From Paracoccaceae bacterium (GTDB taxonomy: Bacteria; Pseudomonadota; Alphaproteobacteria; Rhizobiales; Stappiaceae): 40,315 nucleotides of DNA. Every line of letters starts with the position of its first letter. Position 1 is the stretch's first letter. Below, one piece after another: positions 34,245 to 40,315 of the stretch. Both the position numbers and the translations under genes were made by a program. The stretch is from contig JABXHV010000042.1 of NCBI GenBank assembly GCA_013373445.1, positions 1-40,315 of the forward strand, written 5' to 3'. Below the pieces are notes generated by a model that was given only the letters and a program-made list of their open reading frames with translations, was not told the origin of the DNA and made no database searches.

Positions 34245-34261
34245 TGCCAGAACCTCTGGCA
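34245..34261. promoter_or_regulatory. Inverted repeat covering the -35 of the DUF2235 gene
   Basis: TGCCAGA (34245-34251) and TCTGGCA (34255-34261) are perfect arms with a 3-nt centre. The right arm contains the proposed -35 hexamer (34256-34261). A repressor bound here would block the promoter. As RNA in the gp10 direction it would be a small hairpin without a T-run. Confidence 0.45.
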
Positions 34262-34284
34262 TTGTCGGTGTTTTTATGTATACT
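34256..34284 (+). promoter_or_regulatory. Candidate sigma-70 promoter of the DUF2235 gene
   Basis: CTGGCA (34256-34261, 4 of 6) and TATACT (34279-34284, 5 of 6) are exactly 17 bases apart in the AT-rich stretch ahead of the gene. Transcription would start near 34291 and give an 85-base leader. No equally good leftward promoter for gp10 is visible in the 34217-34375 gap. Confidence 0.55.
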
Positions 34285-34375
34285 TAAAGTTGCGTTATCG
34301 GTGCACACGCCCTCAGTCTTACGAAAGACACCCCGCAGCATGTTGCGATCGCTGCGAGACTTTTACGGAGGCCAC

Positions 34376-35386
34376 ATGAAACGACTGGTGATTTGCGCTG
34401 ACGGAACCTGGAACGCACCTGAATCGGAAGGCGCGAAGGACAACTCTTCGACCAATGTCCTGAAGATGCTGCGCGCGATCCTGCCGAAGGACCAGAACGA
34501 CGTCGAGCAAATCCGGTATTATTGCCAGGGCGTGGGCACCGGTAACGCGGTCGATACCCTGACGGGCGGAATGTTCGGTGCCGGTCTCAGCAATCATGTG
34601 CTGGAGTGCTATCGCTTTCTGGCCAACAACTATTGTGTCGGCGACGAAATCTATATCTTCGGCTTTTCCAGAGGGGCCTTCACGGCCCGCAGTCTGGGCG
34701 GCCTGATTGGTGCTCTCGGACTGGTGACACCCTCGCAGCTCGGCAAACTGCCCGATGGCTGGGCCTACTATCGCCTGCCACCTGAAAAGCGCGCCACGAT
34801 CGAAGGTCAAGCGCTACTCAAGTATCTGGACCAGCGCGTAACCAGCGTGCCCATTCGCTGCATCGGTGTTTGGGATACGGTCGGTTCGCTGGGTGTTCCC
34901 GGCCGCTTCTTCAATATGTACCGGGCCAGTGAGTTCGAGTTCCACGACTGCAAGCTGGGCGCCAACGTCAAGGTGGCCCTCCACGCGCTGGCGATTGATG
35001 AACAACGCAAGGATTTTTCACCCACTGAATGGGATGAAAATGCCGTGCGGGCTGGCCAGACGATGGAGCAGGTCTGGTTTCCCGGAGTGCATGCCAATGT
35101 CGGCGGCGGTTATCCCGATCAGGGCCTGTCCGATGTGTCCCTCACATGGATGATCGAGCGGGTCAGCACTCACACAAAACTGGAGTTCTCAAAGGACTTC
35201 ATTGAAACGCACGTTGTGCCTGATCCGACCTCAACGCTGTATGACTCCCGGCGCGGCATCATCTGGAACCTGCGTCCGAAATATGTGCGCCCGATCAAAC
35301 AGGGCGCCAGCATTCACCAATCGGTCCACAAACGCTGCGCAGCGCCGTTGCAGCCAGCCTACAAGCCGGAAAACCTGCCCGCCTGA
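34376..35386 (+). CDS. DUF2235 alpha/beta-hydrolase (Tle1-like domain), inserted in the GTA cluster
   Basis: A 336-aa cytoplasmic protein; ATG 34376 follows GGAGG by 5 bases, and the in-frame extension to 34244 has no SD. The DUF2235 fold is clear: MKRLVICADGTWN at the start, nucleophile elbow GFSRGAFTAR with S98, candidate acid D167 (GVWDTVGSLG) and H239 (VWFPGVHANVGGGYPD), giving a full Ser-Asp-His triad. The domain is shared with Tle1-type phospholipase effectors, but no VgrG, PAAR or immunity gene is nearby and no membrane segment exists, so an effector role is not supported. It is antisense to the whole GTA run, between the major tail protein and gp10 genes, 60 bases tail to tail with the former. 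It behaves like a moron gene with its own promoter. Confidence 0.85.
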   Translation: MKRLVICADGTWNAPESEGAKDNSSTNVLKMLRAILPKDQNDVEQIRYYCQGVGTGNAVDTLTGGMFGAGLSNHVLECYRFLANNYCVGDEIYIFGFSRGAFTARSLGGLIGALGLVTPSQLGKLPDGWAYYRLPPEKRATIEGQALLKYLDQRVTSVPIRCIGVWDTVGSLGVPGRFFNMYRASEFEFHDCKLGANVKVALHALAIDEQRKDFSPTEWDENAVRAGQTMEQVWFPGVHANVGGGYPDQGLSDVSLTWMIERVSTHTKLEFSKDFIETHVVPDPTSTLYDSRRGIIWNLRPKYVRPIKQGASIHQSVHKRCAAPLQPAYKPENLPA

Positions 35387-35446
35387 CAGTTTGAGCAGCA
35401 TAGCGGCGTGACACATCGCGCTGTGACACTGCGCTTTGGTGTGGCT

Positions 35447-35863
35447 CTATGCATCTGCGGTAAAGCTGAGTTCTCCGGCAGATTCCAGGGCCATCTCGAA
35501 GCTGATTTCCCCGTCATGGCGTCCGCCGTATTCCAGCGCGGTGACCTGAAACGGTCCCTCAAGAACACCAAAGTCCGGGATGATGACCTGCCAGGGACAG
35601 ATCTGCCCCTGAAAGAAGACCTCGCGCACCTTGGCATCGCTGTCCTGATCGCGAAACAGGCCGGAGCCTGCAAGACTGGCGGTGCGCGTTCCGGCCTGTG
35701 CCAGCAGCTCGCGCCAGCGTCCTGCGCTGTCAGAACTGGTGATATCAACCGATGAGGCGTTGAGCGCCAGACGCCGGGTTCGCAGTCCGGCAACCGTGAC
35801 GAAGCTGCCGGTCTCCAGCGGGTCGAGTTTCAAAAGAAGATCACGGCCATTTTGCGCTGCCAT
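35447..35863 (-). CDS. GTA major tail protein (g9)
   Basis: A 138-aa tail-tube subunit of the TP901-1 major tail protein family: MAAQNGRDLLLKLD, then TVAGLRTRRLALNASSVDIT and SSDSAGRWRELLAQAG, all standard family landmarks. It forms stacked hexameric rings around the tape measure. ATG 35863 follows CAAGGAGAG. Its 3' end faces the antisense DUF2235 gene across 60 bases that contain an imperfect direct repeat (GTGACAC at 35408 and 35423) but no terminator-like hairpin. Confidence 0.93.
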   Translation of the reverse strand: MAAQNGRDLLLKLDPLETGSFVTVAGLRTRRLALNASSVDITSSDSAGRWRELLAQAGTRTASLAGSGLFRDQDSDAKVREVFFQGQICPWQVIIPDFGVLEGPFQVTALEYGGRHDGEISFEMALESAGELSFTADA

Positions 35864-35917
35864 ATCGACTCTCCTTGTTGGGATGTGAGAATTTGAACGT
35901 CATTGCGTGGCGGTGCC

Positions 35918-36340
35918 TCAGGCGGCTGTCATCGCCGGTTCGGTGACGGCACGCAGGGACAGCTCTCCCTTGAAGCTGCGTCCATCGCGCAGCAGCCGGG
36001 TTGTCACGCTGGTGATTTGAAGCCCGACCAGATGATGGTCCTGAAGGGAAAACCCCGGCTGCATCAGCAGGTCAGTGATCCTGGCCGCAAGGATATGGGT
36101 TTCATCACTTGAGGGCTGACGGGAATGAACGACCAGTTTCAGATCATGCAGCAGCCCGGCCTCTTCGCCTTCCAGCAAGGGACGGGATCCGGCACTCTCA
36201 AGCGACACGTTTGGAAAGCGTGCGTTGCGCGGAGGGTGATCATAGACACCGCCCTCCCCGAGCAAATCCATCAGGGTGCTGTCTGCCTTCAGCCTCTCGA
36301 AGATCGCTGACCGCAGGGCCAGGGTCGCGGGTGTGGTCAT
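35918..36340 (-). CDS. GTA tail completion/terminator protein (g8), DUF3168
   Basis: A 140-aa DUF3168 protein. Family landmarks are LRSAIFERLKADSTLMDLLG, the VYDHPP segment, and LLHDLKLVVHSR followed by ILAARITDLLMQPGF. In RcGTA it closes the tail tube at the head-proximal end. ATG 36340 overlaps the stop of g7 as ATGA. The gap to g9 is 54 bases. Confidence 0.92.
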   Translation of the reverse strand: MTTPATLALRSAIFERLKADSTLMDLLGEGGVYDHPPRNARFPNVSLESAGSRPLLEGEEAGLLHDLKLVVHSRQPSSDETHILAARITDLLMQPGFSLQDHHLVGLQITSVTTRLLRDGRSFKGELSLRAVTEPAMTAA

Positions 36341-36657
36341 AGACCTTCCTCCTCAAGCATGCAGACAATTTCGGCGTTGCGGGTGTCGATCGGCGAGACA
36401 GCGAGGACCCGAAAGCGCCGGCTGCCGGAGGTGATCATCCAGCCGCTGGTAACATCATCGCGGTAGCGCAGGCGCAGCCGGTGGCTGGCATAACCTTCCG
36501 GGCGACCACCGACAAAGCGGCTGCCGCGGGACAAGGTGACAAGCTCGGCAAAGACCTCTCCAACGGGAGCAAAGGAAATTTCTGCCGTGCCGCCGGTGGT
36601 CTCGGTACGCTCGGGCCGGAGCAAGAACACCGGGCTTCTATAGCGTCCGGCGCTCAT
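36337..36657 (-). CDS. GTA head-tail adaptor (g7)
   Basis: A 106-aa head-tail joining protein (phage_H_T_join family). It reads MSAGRYRSPVFLLRPERTET, then VFAELVTLSRGSRFVGG and YRDDVTSGWMITSGSRRFRVLAVSPIDTRNAEI, typical of the family. ATG 36657 overlaps the g6 stop as ATGA; a longer frame to 36753 lies inside g6 and is rejected. Its own stop overlaps g8 as ATGA. Confidence 0.92.
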   Translation of the reverse strand: MSAGRYRSPVFLLRPERTETTGGTAEISFAPVGEVFAELVTLSRGSRFVGGRPEGYASHRLRLRYRDDVTSGWMITSGSRRFRVLAVSPIDTRNAEIVCMLEEEGL

Positions 36658-37223
36658 AGCAATGGCACTCTGTGAGTGGACAAGAGCCTGTCCACGCCAA
36701 AGGGAACCGGTTCCAGAGCGTCTTCTGCGACGGCCTCGCGGTGCTCGAACCAATGGGCTGCCAGCATGCGAATGCTTTGCCGCAGGTTTTCCGGCACATC
36801 GCTCTCGGTAGGTCCGTAGCCAGCGGTGAAGTCGACCTCGATGCCATTGAGGTTCTGCAAGGGCAGTCCGGCACCTGGGCGAACCCGCAGCCTTGCCGGG
36901 GAGCGTGCCTTGTCGAGCTGATAGTCATCGGAGCTCAACAGATGCCGGTCGCCGTCCAGATCATAGACCGCCACCTCACTGACGCTGAGGATCGGCGCCA
37001 CCGGCAGGACGATCACCCGGCCGAAGGGCCAGTTTTCCAGATACAAACGCCAGTTCTGACTGATCAGCGCCCGACGGGTTTCCCGCTCCACATGCTGGCG
37101 TGCCGCCTTGACCAGATCGCCGAGCAGCTCCTCTTCCTGTGTGCCGGAGACACGCAGATAGGCCCGCATGTCAGCGACACTGACCGGCTCGATTGTTGGC
37201 GGGTCGATGAGTACAGAAGTCAT
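36654..37223 (-). CDS. GTA head-tail connector (g6)
   Basis: A 189-aa protein of the phage gp6/phiE125 gp8 connector family: VSVADMRAYLRVSGTQEEEL, ARQHVERETRRALISQNWRL and NGIEVDFTAGYGPTESDVPE are family landmarks. It docks on the portal and carries the adaptor. ATG 37223 has GGAG 8 bases upstream, while ATG 37241 has no SD. A strong terminator lies upstream, between the capsid gene and this gene, so it must rely on readthrough or another promoter. It overlaps g7 by 4 bases. Confidence 0.9.
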   Translation of the reverse strand: MTSVLIDPPTIEPVSVADMRAYLRVSGTQEEELLGDLVKAARQHVERETRRALISQNWRLYLENWPFGRVIVLPVAPILSVSEVAVYDLDGDRHLLSSDDYQLDKARSPARLRVRPGAGLPLQNLNGIEVDFTAGYGPTESDVPENLRQSIRMLAAHWFEHREAVAEDALEPVPFGVDRLLSTHRVPLL

Positions 37224-37273
37224 CTCCGGTTCTCCAGACATCTTTTTGAAAAGGCGGGGCTTTGCTTGCGCAC

Positions 37274-37304
37274 AAAAAAGGCCGGGCTCATCACAAGCCC
37301 GGCC
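37274..37304 (-). terminator. Rho-independent terminator between capsid and connector genes
   Basis: Read leftward, GGCCGGGCT (37304-37296) and AGCCCGGCC (37288-37280) form a perfect 9-bp GC-rich stem with a 7-nt loop, followed directly by TTTTTT (37279-37274). It lies 52 bases past the capsid stop and 50 bases before the g6 start, inside the GTA operon. This is the best terminator shape in the window. Confidence 0.85.
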
Positions 37305-37356
37305 AGTTGGGGGAGGAGATCGTGACGCCGGGCGTCAGCTCGGCAGCCGATGGTGA

Positions 37357-38760
37357 TCAGCCCGGCGTTGCGGTGACAGCGGTCGCGAACTGCAACAGCT
37401 TGATCGCGTCATAGTCCTGGACGCCGCCGCCAACACGTTTGGTGGTGTAGAACAGGACATTCGGCTTGGAGGTGTATGGATCACGCAGGATGCGCACGCC
37501 CAGGCGGTCGACCACCAGATAGCCGCGCTTGAAATCACCAAACGCAATGGCTGCGCCGTTGGAGCTCATGTCCGGCATGTCCTCGATTTCCGTCACCGGG
37601 AAATTCATCAGGCTGGCGTTTGCCCCCGCCATGGCTGGTGGCTGCCAGAGATAGTTGCCATCGGCATCCTTCAGCTTGCGCAGCGCCGCCTGGGTCTTGC
37701 GGTTCATCACGAAGCGGGCGTTCTGGCGGTAACCGCTCTTCAGCGAATAGACCAGATCGAGCAAGATGTCGGAGGGATGAGACGACGGCAATGCAGACGC
37801 GGCACCGGTCAACAGGGTGCCCAGCTTGCCCCACTCCCAACTGCTCTCCGCCACGCGCTGTTCTTTCAGAAAGCCCTTTGGCTTGGACACACCATCGCCG
37901 TTGACAAAGGCTGCGCCTTCCTGCTCGGCAAAGGCGGTTTCAACTTCCTCTGCCAACCAGGCGTCAATGTCGACAACCGCATCATCGAGCAAGCTCGCGG
38001 TGGCTGCCGGCATGGCGTAGAGCTCCATGGTCGGGAAATTAAGCTCGGCCAACTGGGGAGCGCCGGTCTCCGGCCGCGCAGCGCTCTCGCCAACCCAGCC
38101 CGCATTCGGGCCCTGGGTGGAGAAGGGTTTCTTGTAGAGCGATGACGAAACCTGACGCACGGCGGCGATGGCACGGATGGGAGACGCCTCGGACAGGCGG
38201 CGCATGATGCCTGCCTCGGTTTCCTCAGGCACCAGATAGCCCCCCTCTGTGTCCGCTGCGATGTTCAGGCCCTTGCGTTCCAAAGGACGCAGCGTCTGTT
38301 CGCGGCCGGTGCGCATGTAGCTTTCAAAGGCAGCCTTGTGCTCCATCGTCTGGACCGAGCGGACCGGGCCGCTGGTCAGTGCGCGCTGCGGGCGGCGGCT
38401 CTTAAGGCTCATGTCGTCGAGGCGGCGCTGGGTCATATCAAGCGCTGCATCCAGACGGTCGAGCTTTTCCAGCGTCAACACATCGGCAGATCCGCGCTCC
38501 TCGATCTCCGACAGACGGGCATCATTGACCTGCCGATAGGCCTCAAAGGCACGAAAGAACTCCTCAAAGGAGCGCGCCACGGTGTCCGCGTCGCCGCTGT
38601 CCTCCTCGGGCATGGCGTGGGCCGGGCTGGATGGCAGACCGGCCTTGGTTTCAAGGCCCGATTTGGTTTCAAGGCCCATTTGGGTTTCAAGGCCTGGTTT
38701 GATCTTCAGGCCTGGCGGGTATCCGGCACCCAGTGTTTCACTTGAACTGGCAGTCATCAT
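37357..38760 (-). CDS. GTA HK97-fold major capsid protein (g5)
   Basis: A 467-aa capsid precursor. The N-terminal 130 residues form the delta/scaffold region with hexapeptide repeats (about 15-40) and a coiled coil (EIEERGSADVLTLEKLDRLD). The mature HK97 shell follows: KGLNIAADTEGGYLVPEE, E-loop with YKKPFSTQGPNAGWVGE, and FVMNRKTQAALRKLKDADG to GDFKRGYLVVDRLGVRILRD. The neighbouring protease presumably removes the N-terminal region. ATG 38760 follows AAGGAG; ATG 38757 is adjacent and also possible. It is followed by a strong terminator, which would favour high capsid messages. Confidence 0.95.
   Translation of the reverse strand: MMTASSSETLGAGYPPGLKIKPGLETQMGLETKSGLETKAGLPSSPAHAMPEEDSGDADTVARSFEEFFRAFEAYRQVNDARLSEIEERGSADVLTLEKLDRLDAALDMTQRRLDDMSLKSRRPQRALTSGPVRSVQTMEHKAAFESYMRTGREQTLRPLERKGLNIAADTEGGYLVPEETEAGIMRRLSEASPIRAIAAVRQVSSSLYKKPFSTQGPNAGWVGESAARPETGAPQLAELNFPTMELYAMPAATASLLDDAVVDIDAWLAEEVETAFAEQEGAAFVNGDGVSKPKGFLKEQRVAESSWEWGKLGTLLTGAASALPSSHPSDILLDLVYSLKSGYRQNARFVMNRKTQAALRKLKDADGNYLWQPPAMAGANASLMNFPVTEIEDMPDMSSNGAAIAFGDFKRGYLVVDRLGVRILRDPYTSKPNVLFYTTKRVGGGVQDYDAIKLLQFATAVTATPG
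38641..38712. repeat. Four 18-bp tandem repeats in the capsid gene
   Basis: Four units of 18 bp (38641-38658, 38659-38676, 38677-38694, 38695-38712) share the core TCAAGGCC or TTCAGGCC. Three share GGTTTCAAGGCC exactly. They encode GL(E/K)(T/I)(K/Q)x hexapeptides in the capsid N-terminal region. The period is a multiple of three, so copy number can change without frameshift. Confidence 0.9.
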
Positions 38761-38806
38761 GGTCTCCTTGCAAGAGAGCTTCGGGAAGAAAAGAGGCTTG
38801 AAACGT

Positions 38807-39286
38807 CTAGACAAGACGCACCCGCGCCTTGTCCATTTGCGGAAAGGTGACCAGAGACACCTCCCAAAGATCGAGTTCGATCAAGGTGCGGGCACCGCGC
38901 CCGCCCGCCTTCAACGCCTTGAGCGCCTGAAAGCCGATGGACAGTCCGGACAACGCGCCGCTGGCAATCAGATGAGCTGCCTCGCGCGACTGGGCCACAT
39001 CGGGCAGCAGTTGCCCGATCACCCTGAGGCCATGCCGGTCTTCGGACATATGGGTCCAGACACCAACGGGGCGCGCCGGATCGTGCTGCCACAACATGGC
39101 AATGCCGTTTGCCCCGCGCTGGCGCAGCGAACGCCTGAAGGCCCCCGGCCGCACGACATCGCCGGACGCATCGGGCTGGTCGAACAGGCTGGCATAGCCG
39201 GTGATGGTGATCCTGCCTTGCTGGCGCGAGCGCTGCGTGACTGGCCGGGCAATCCGGCGCTTTGCGGAACCGCTCAGCGCTCTCAC
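38807..39286 (-). CDS. GTA HK97-type prohead protease (g4)
   Basis: A 159-aa HK97-family (U35/S78) serine protease that trims the capsid delta domain. Candidate catalytic residues are H68 (MLWQHDPARPVG), S116 (ALSGLSIGFQA) and E142 (DLWEVSLVTFP), in the usual order. The start is GTG 39286, overlapping the stop of the Pro-rich gene upstream as GTGA. The gene ends 46 bases before the capsid ATG. Confidence 0.93.
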   Translation of the reverse strand: MRALSGSAKRRIARPVTQRSRQQGRITITGYASLFDQPDASGDVVRPGAFRRSLRQRGANGIAMLWQHDPARPVGVWTHMSEDRHGLRVIGQLLPDVAQSREAAHLIASGALSGLSIGFQALKALKAGGRGARTLIELDLWEVSLVTFPQMDKARVRLV

Positions 39287-39612
39287 ACAGAACCAGCCCC
39301 CGGCCCCTGCCGACCGGTTGTTTGATAGGTGTCGTGATGGCGCGCGGCATGTTGCCCACCTTGCGGCATCACCTTGCGACCGATTTGCGGACAGGCCAGA
39401 TCACACAGGAGGTCGGCAAATTCGCGAAACGTCGTCTCGCCTTCCTGCGGCCTGGCAGGCTGGATACGCGGCGCGCGGAACGGATTGAACGGCAGATAGC
39501 CCAGCATCGGTCCTGTCGGCGCAGGTCTCGGTGGAAGGGCTGGCGGGGCCGCTGGAGCGGGGGAAGCGCGCAGGCTCAATGCCTCGCGCACGCCAATGGG
39601 TTGCCTCGGCAT
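39283..39612 (-). CDS. Proline-rich small protein of the GTA head module
   Basis: I do not recognise a family. It is a 109-aa soluble protein: a short N-terminal helix (MPRQPIGVREALSLRA), a Pro/Ala-rich linker (about 17-33), a middle segment MLGYLPFNPFRAPRIQP, a motif FREFADLLCDLACPQIG and a His/Gln-rich tail. ATG 39612 follows AAGGAGAG, and its TGA overlaps the protease GTG as GTGA, so it is translated with the head genes. It has no counterpart that I know in RcGTA at this place, where g3.5 is followed directly by the protease. It may be a cargo, scaffold or minor head protein. Confidence 0.6.
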   Translation of the reverse strand: MPRQPIGVREALSLRASPAPAAPPALPPRPAPTGPMLGYLPFNPFRAPRIQPARPQEGETTFREFADLLCDLACPQIGRKVMPQGGQHAARHHDTYQTTGRQGPGAGSV

Positions 39613-39672
39613 GGCAGCTCTCCTTGTCATGTGATGTGTCAGATGGTGCTGCAGAACGGGCTGCAAGCGGTG

Positions 39673-39972
39673 TCAGGGACGGCGACTTGGCGCCTTGCGC
39701 TCACGGTCCGCAGCAGCAGATTGATGAGTCTTTTGAATCGCTTGTGACCCACCGTTGAAGTTTTGCTCGGAGTCGCTCAGATAATGATTCAACACGCGGT
39801 TCAAACGGGCGACCTGTGAGACGAAATCCGAGAAGCGCCGGTTAGACAGCGACAGCTCGCGGATGAGCCGCATGGCCAGAAGACTGGCGGCGGCAGCCCA
39901 CAGGAACAGAGCCATATGGGCCAGATCGCCGCGAACAATCACCGACTGCAGAATGTCGTCGGCGACAATCAT
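39673..39972 (-). CDS. Small GTA head-formation protein (g3.5, rcc01685-like)
   Basis: A 99-aa protein with one hydrophobic helix (about 18-38, LAHMALFLWAAAASLLAMRL), then a helical segment (FSDFVSQVARLNRVLNHYL) and a polar tail. Its place between portal and protease and its size match the small RcGTA head-formation protein encoded there. Assignment is by position; I cannot align it. ATG 39972 overlaps the portal stop as ATGA. Confidence 0.65.
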   Translation of the reverse strand: MIVADDILQSVIVRGDLAHMALFLWAAAASLLAMRLIRELSLSNRRFSDFVSQVARLNRVLNHYLSDSEQNFNGGSQAIQKTHQSAAADRERKAPSRRP

Positions 39973-40315
39973 GTGACCGGCCCCCCGGCATCGCCTTGCG
40001 CCTGCGGAACAAACTGTTCCTCGCGCGCACCATAGCCGACAGCAATGCGCTTTTCGTCGTCATCGAGAAAGTCCGCCGAGACGACGCGCCGCCACAAGGC
40101 CTCGCGTTCACCGGCCAGCGCCTCGATGGCATCAAGGTCAGGCCTGAGCGTCAGCTCTTCGCCGAACGCCGGTCCGAGCCAGGCCGCCAATGCGCCTGCA
40201 GTGCGTGAGACAAGCGGCAGCACCCCTTGTCGCCAAAAGGCTCGGCTGGCCTCCTGATAATTGGCATAGGTCGTGTCACCGGGAATGCCGAGCAGCATCG
40301 GCGGCACGCCAAAGG
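39969..40315 (-). CDS. GTA portal protein (g3), 3' part
   Basis: The frame runs off the right edge. About 115 C-terminal residues are visible: FGVPPMLLGIPGDTTYANYQ, then EASRAFWRQGVLPLVSRTAGALAAWL and DEKRIAVGYGAREE, diagnostic of HK97-type phage and GTA portal proteins. The portal is the dodecameric channel at the head vertex through which DNA is packed and leaves. Its stop overlaps the next ATG by 4 bases. The terminase genes should lie upstream, outside the window. Confidence 0.93.
   Translation of the reverse strand, partial: FGVPPMLLGIPGDTTYANYQEASRAFWRQGVLPLVSRTAGALAAWLGPAFGEELTLRPDLDAIEALAGEREALWRRVVSADFLDDDEKRIAVGYGAREEQFVPQAQGDAGGPVT

Larger units (their letters stand above)
24429..40315 (-). 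other. RcGTA-type gene transfer agent cluster with lysis cassette
   Basis: The order portal, small head protein, protease, capsid, connector, adaptor, DUF3168, tail tube, gp10, gp10.1, tape measure, DUF2460, DUF2163, NlpC/P60, TIM-barrel megatron is that of Rhodobacter capsulatus g3-g15. It is followed by DUF2793, lysozyme and two membrane proteins. Every frame is intact and protein lengths match. No integrase, repressor, replication gene or att-like direct repeat is seen, and base composition is like the flanking host genes. That favours a long-resident, vertically inherited GTA over a recent prophage. It continues past the right edge. Confidence 0.88.

Noticed and set aside
34376-35386. DUF2235 gene as a type VI secretion effector
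   Set aside because: No VgrG, PAAR, Hcp or immunity gene lies nearby, and the protein lacks membrane segments or a marker domain; only the hydrolase domain is shared.
35401-35434. GTGACAC direct repeats at the 3' edge of the DUF2235 insert as a target-site duplication
   Set aside because: Both copies are on the same side of the gene (15 bases apart) and no copy is seen at the other edge (34217-34260).
38641-38712. CRISPR-like array
   Set aside because: Units are 18 bp without spacers, are in frame inside the capsid gene and encode a hexapeptide repeat.
24429-40315. Ordinary integrated prophage
   Set aside because: No integrase, repressor, replication genes, tRNA target or flanking direct repeats are seen in the window, and gene order and protein sizes are those of RcGTA. 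The right edge is open, so this is not final.

Overview
The window reads as one chromosomal stretch of an alphaproteobacterium, most likely of the Rhizobiales/Hyphomicrobiales (a marine Stappiaceae-type genome would fit; this is inference). Four things point that way: the gene set pepN - PleC/DivJ-type kinase - glnE - two-component pair - degP; the cytochrome c maturation run ccmI-E-F-H (cycHJKL); a feuN-feuP-feuQ-type module beside it; and a gene transfer agent (GTA) cluster of the Rhodobacter capsulatus type. No tRNA, rRNA, CRISPR array, insertion sequence or integrase was seen. No gap without a gene exceeds about 240 bases.

Left part (1-11940). The 3' end of pepN and a PAS-domain histidine kinase of the PleC/DivJ group run rightward. 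They converge on a leftward run of glnE, an orphan-named histidine kinase/response regulator pair and a DegP/HtrA protease. A perfect 13-bp hairpin separates degP from the response regulator. A glutathione S-transferase lies upstream of degP.

Middle part (12177-24311). A rightward DUF2336 gene converges on ccmH, the two sharing a CTAG double stop. Leftward come the haem-ligation operon ccmI-ccmE-ccmF-ccmH, a conserved helical protein of unknown function, a small surface lipoprotein and a FeuPQ-like osmosensory two-component system. That system is preceded by a small periplasmic PepSY/FeuN-like protein. A divergent vWFA (DUF1194) secreted protein follows, then a VOC-fold protein with a WYL-domain regulator.

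Right part (24429-40315, all leftward except one gene). This is a nearly complete RcGTA-type cluster entered at the portal gene. In transcription order it holds portal (3' end), a small head protein, a Pro-rich unknown, prohead protease, HK97 capsid, head-tail connector, head-tail adaptor, DUF3168, major tail protein, two tail assembly chaperone-type genes, a short tape measure, DUF2460, DUF2163 hub, NlpC/P60 peptidase and the TIM-barrel megatron. It continues without a break into a DUF2793 protein, a GH24 lysozyme and two small membrane proteins, so tail genes and a lysis cassette appear to be one transcription unit. Most genes are coupled by ATGA/GTGA/TGATG/TAATG overlaps; most of the uncoupled ones have strong SD sequences, several of the form CAAGGAGA.

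The most unusual features of the right part are these: (i) a DUF2235 alpha/beta-hydrolase gene with its own promoter, inserted antisense between the major tail protein and the gp10 gene; (ii) a textbook Rho-independent terminator directly after the major capsid gene; (iii) 18-bp tandem repeats in the capsid N-terminal region; (iv) an endolysin that carries a C-terminal membrane anchor. Terminase genes would lie beyond the right edge.
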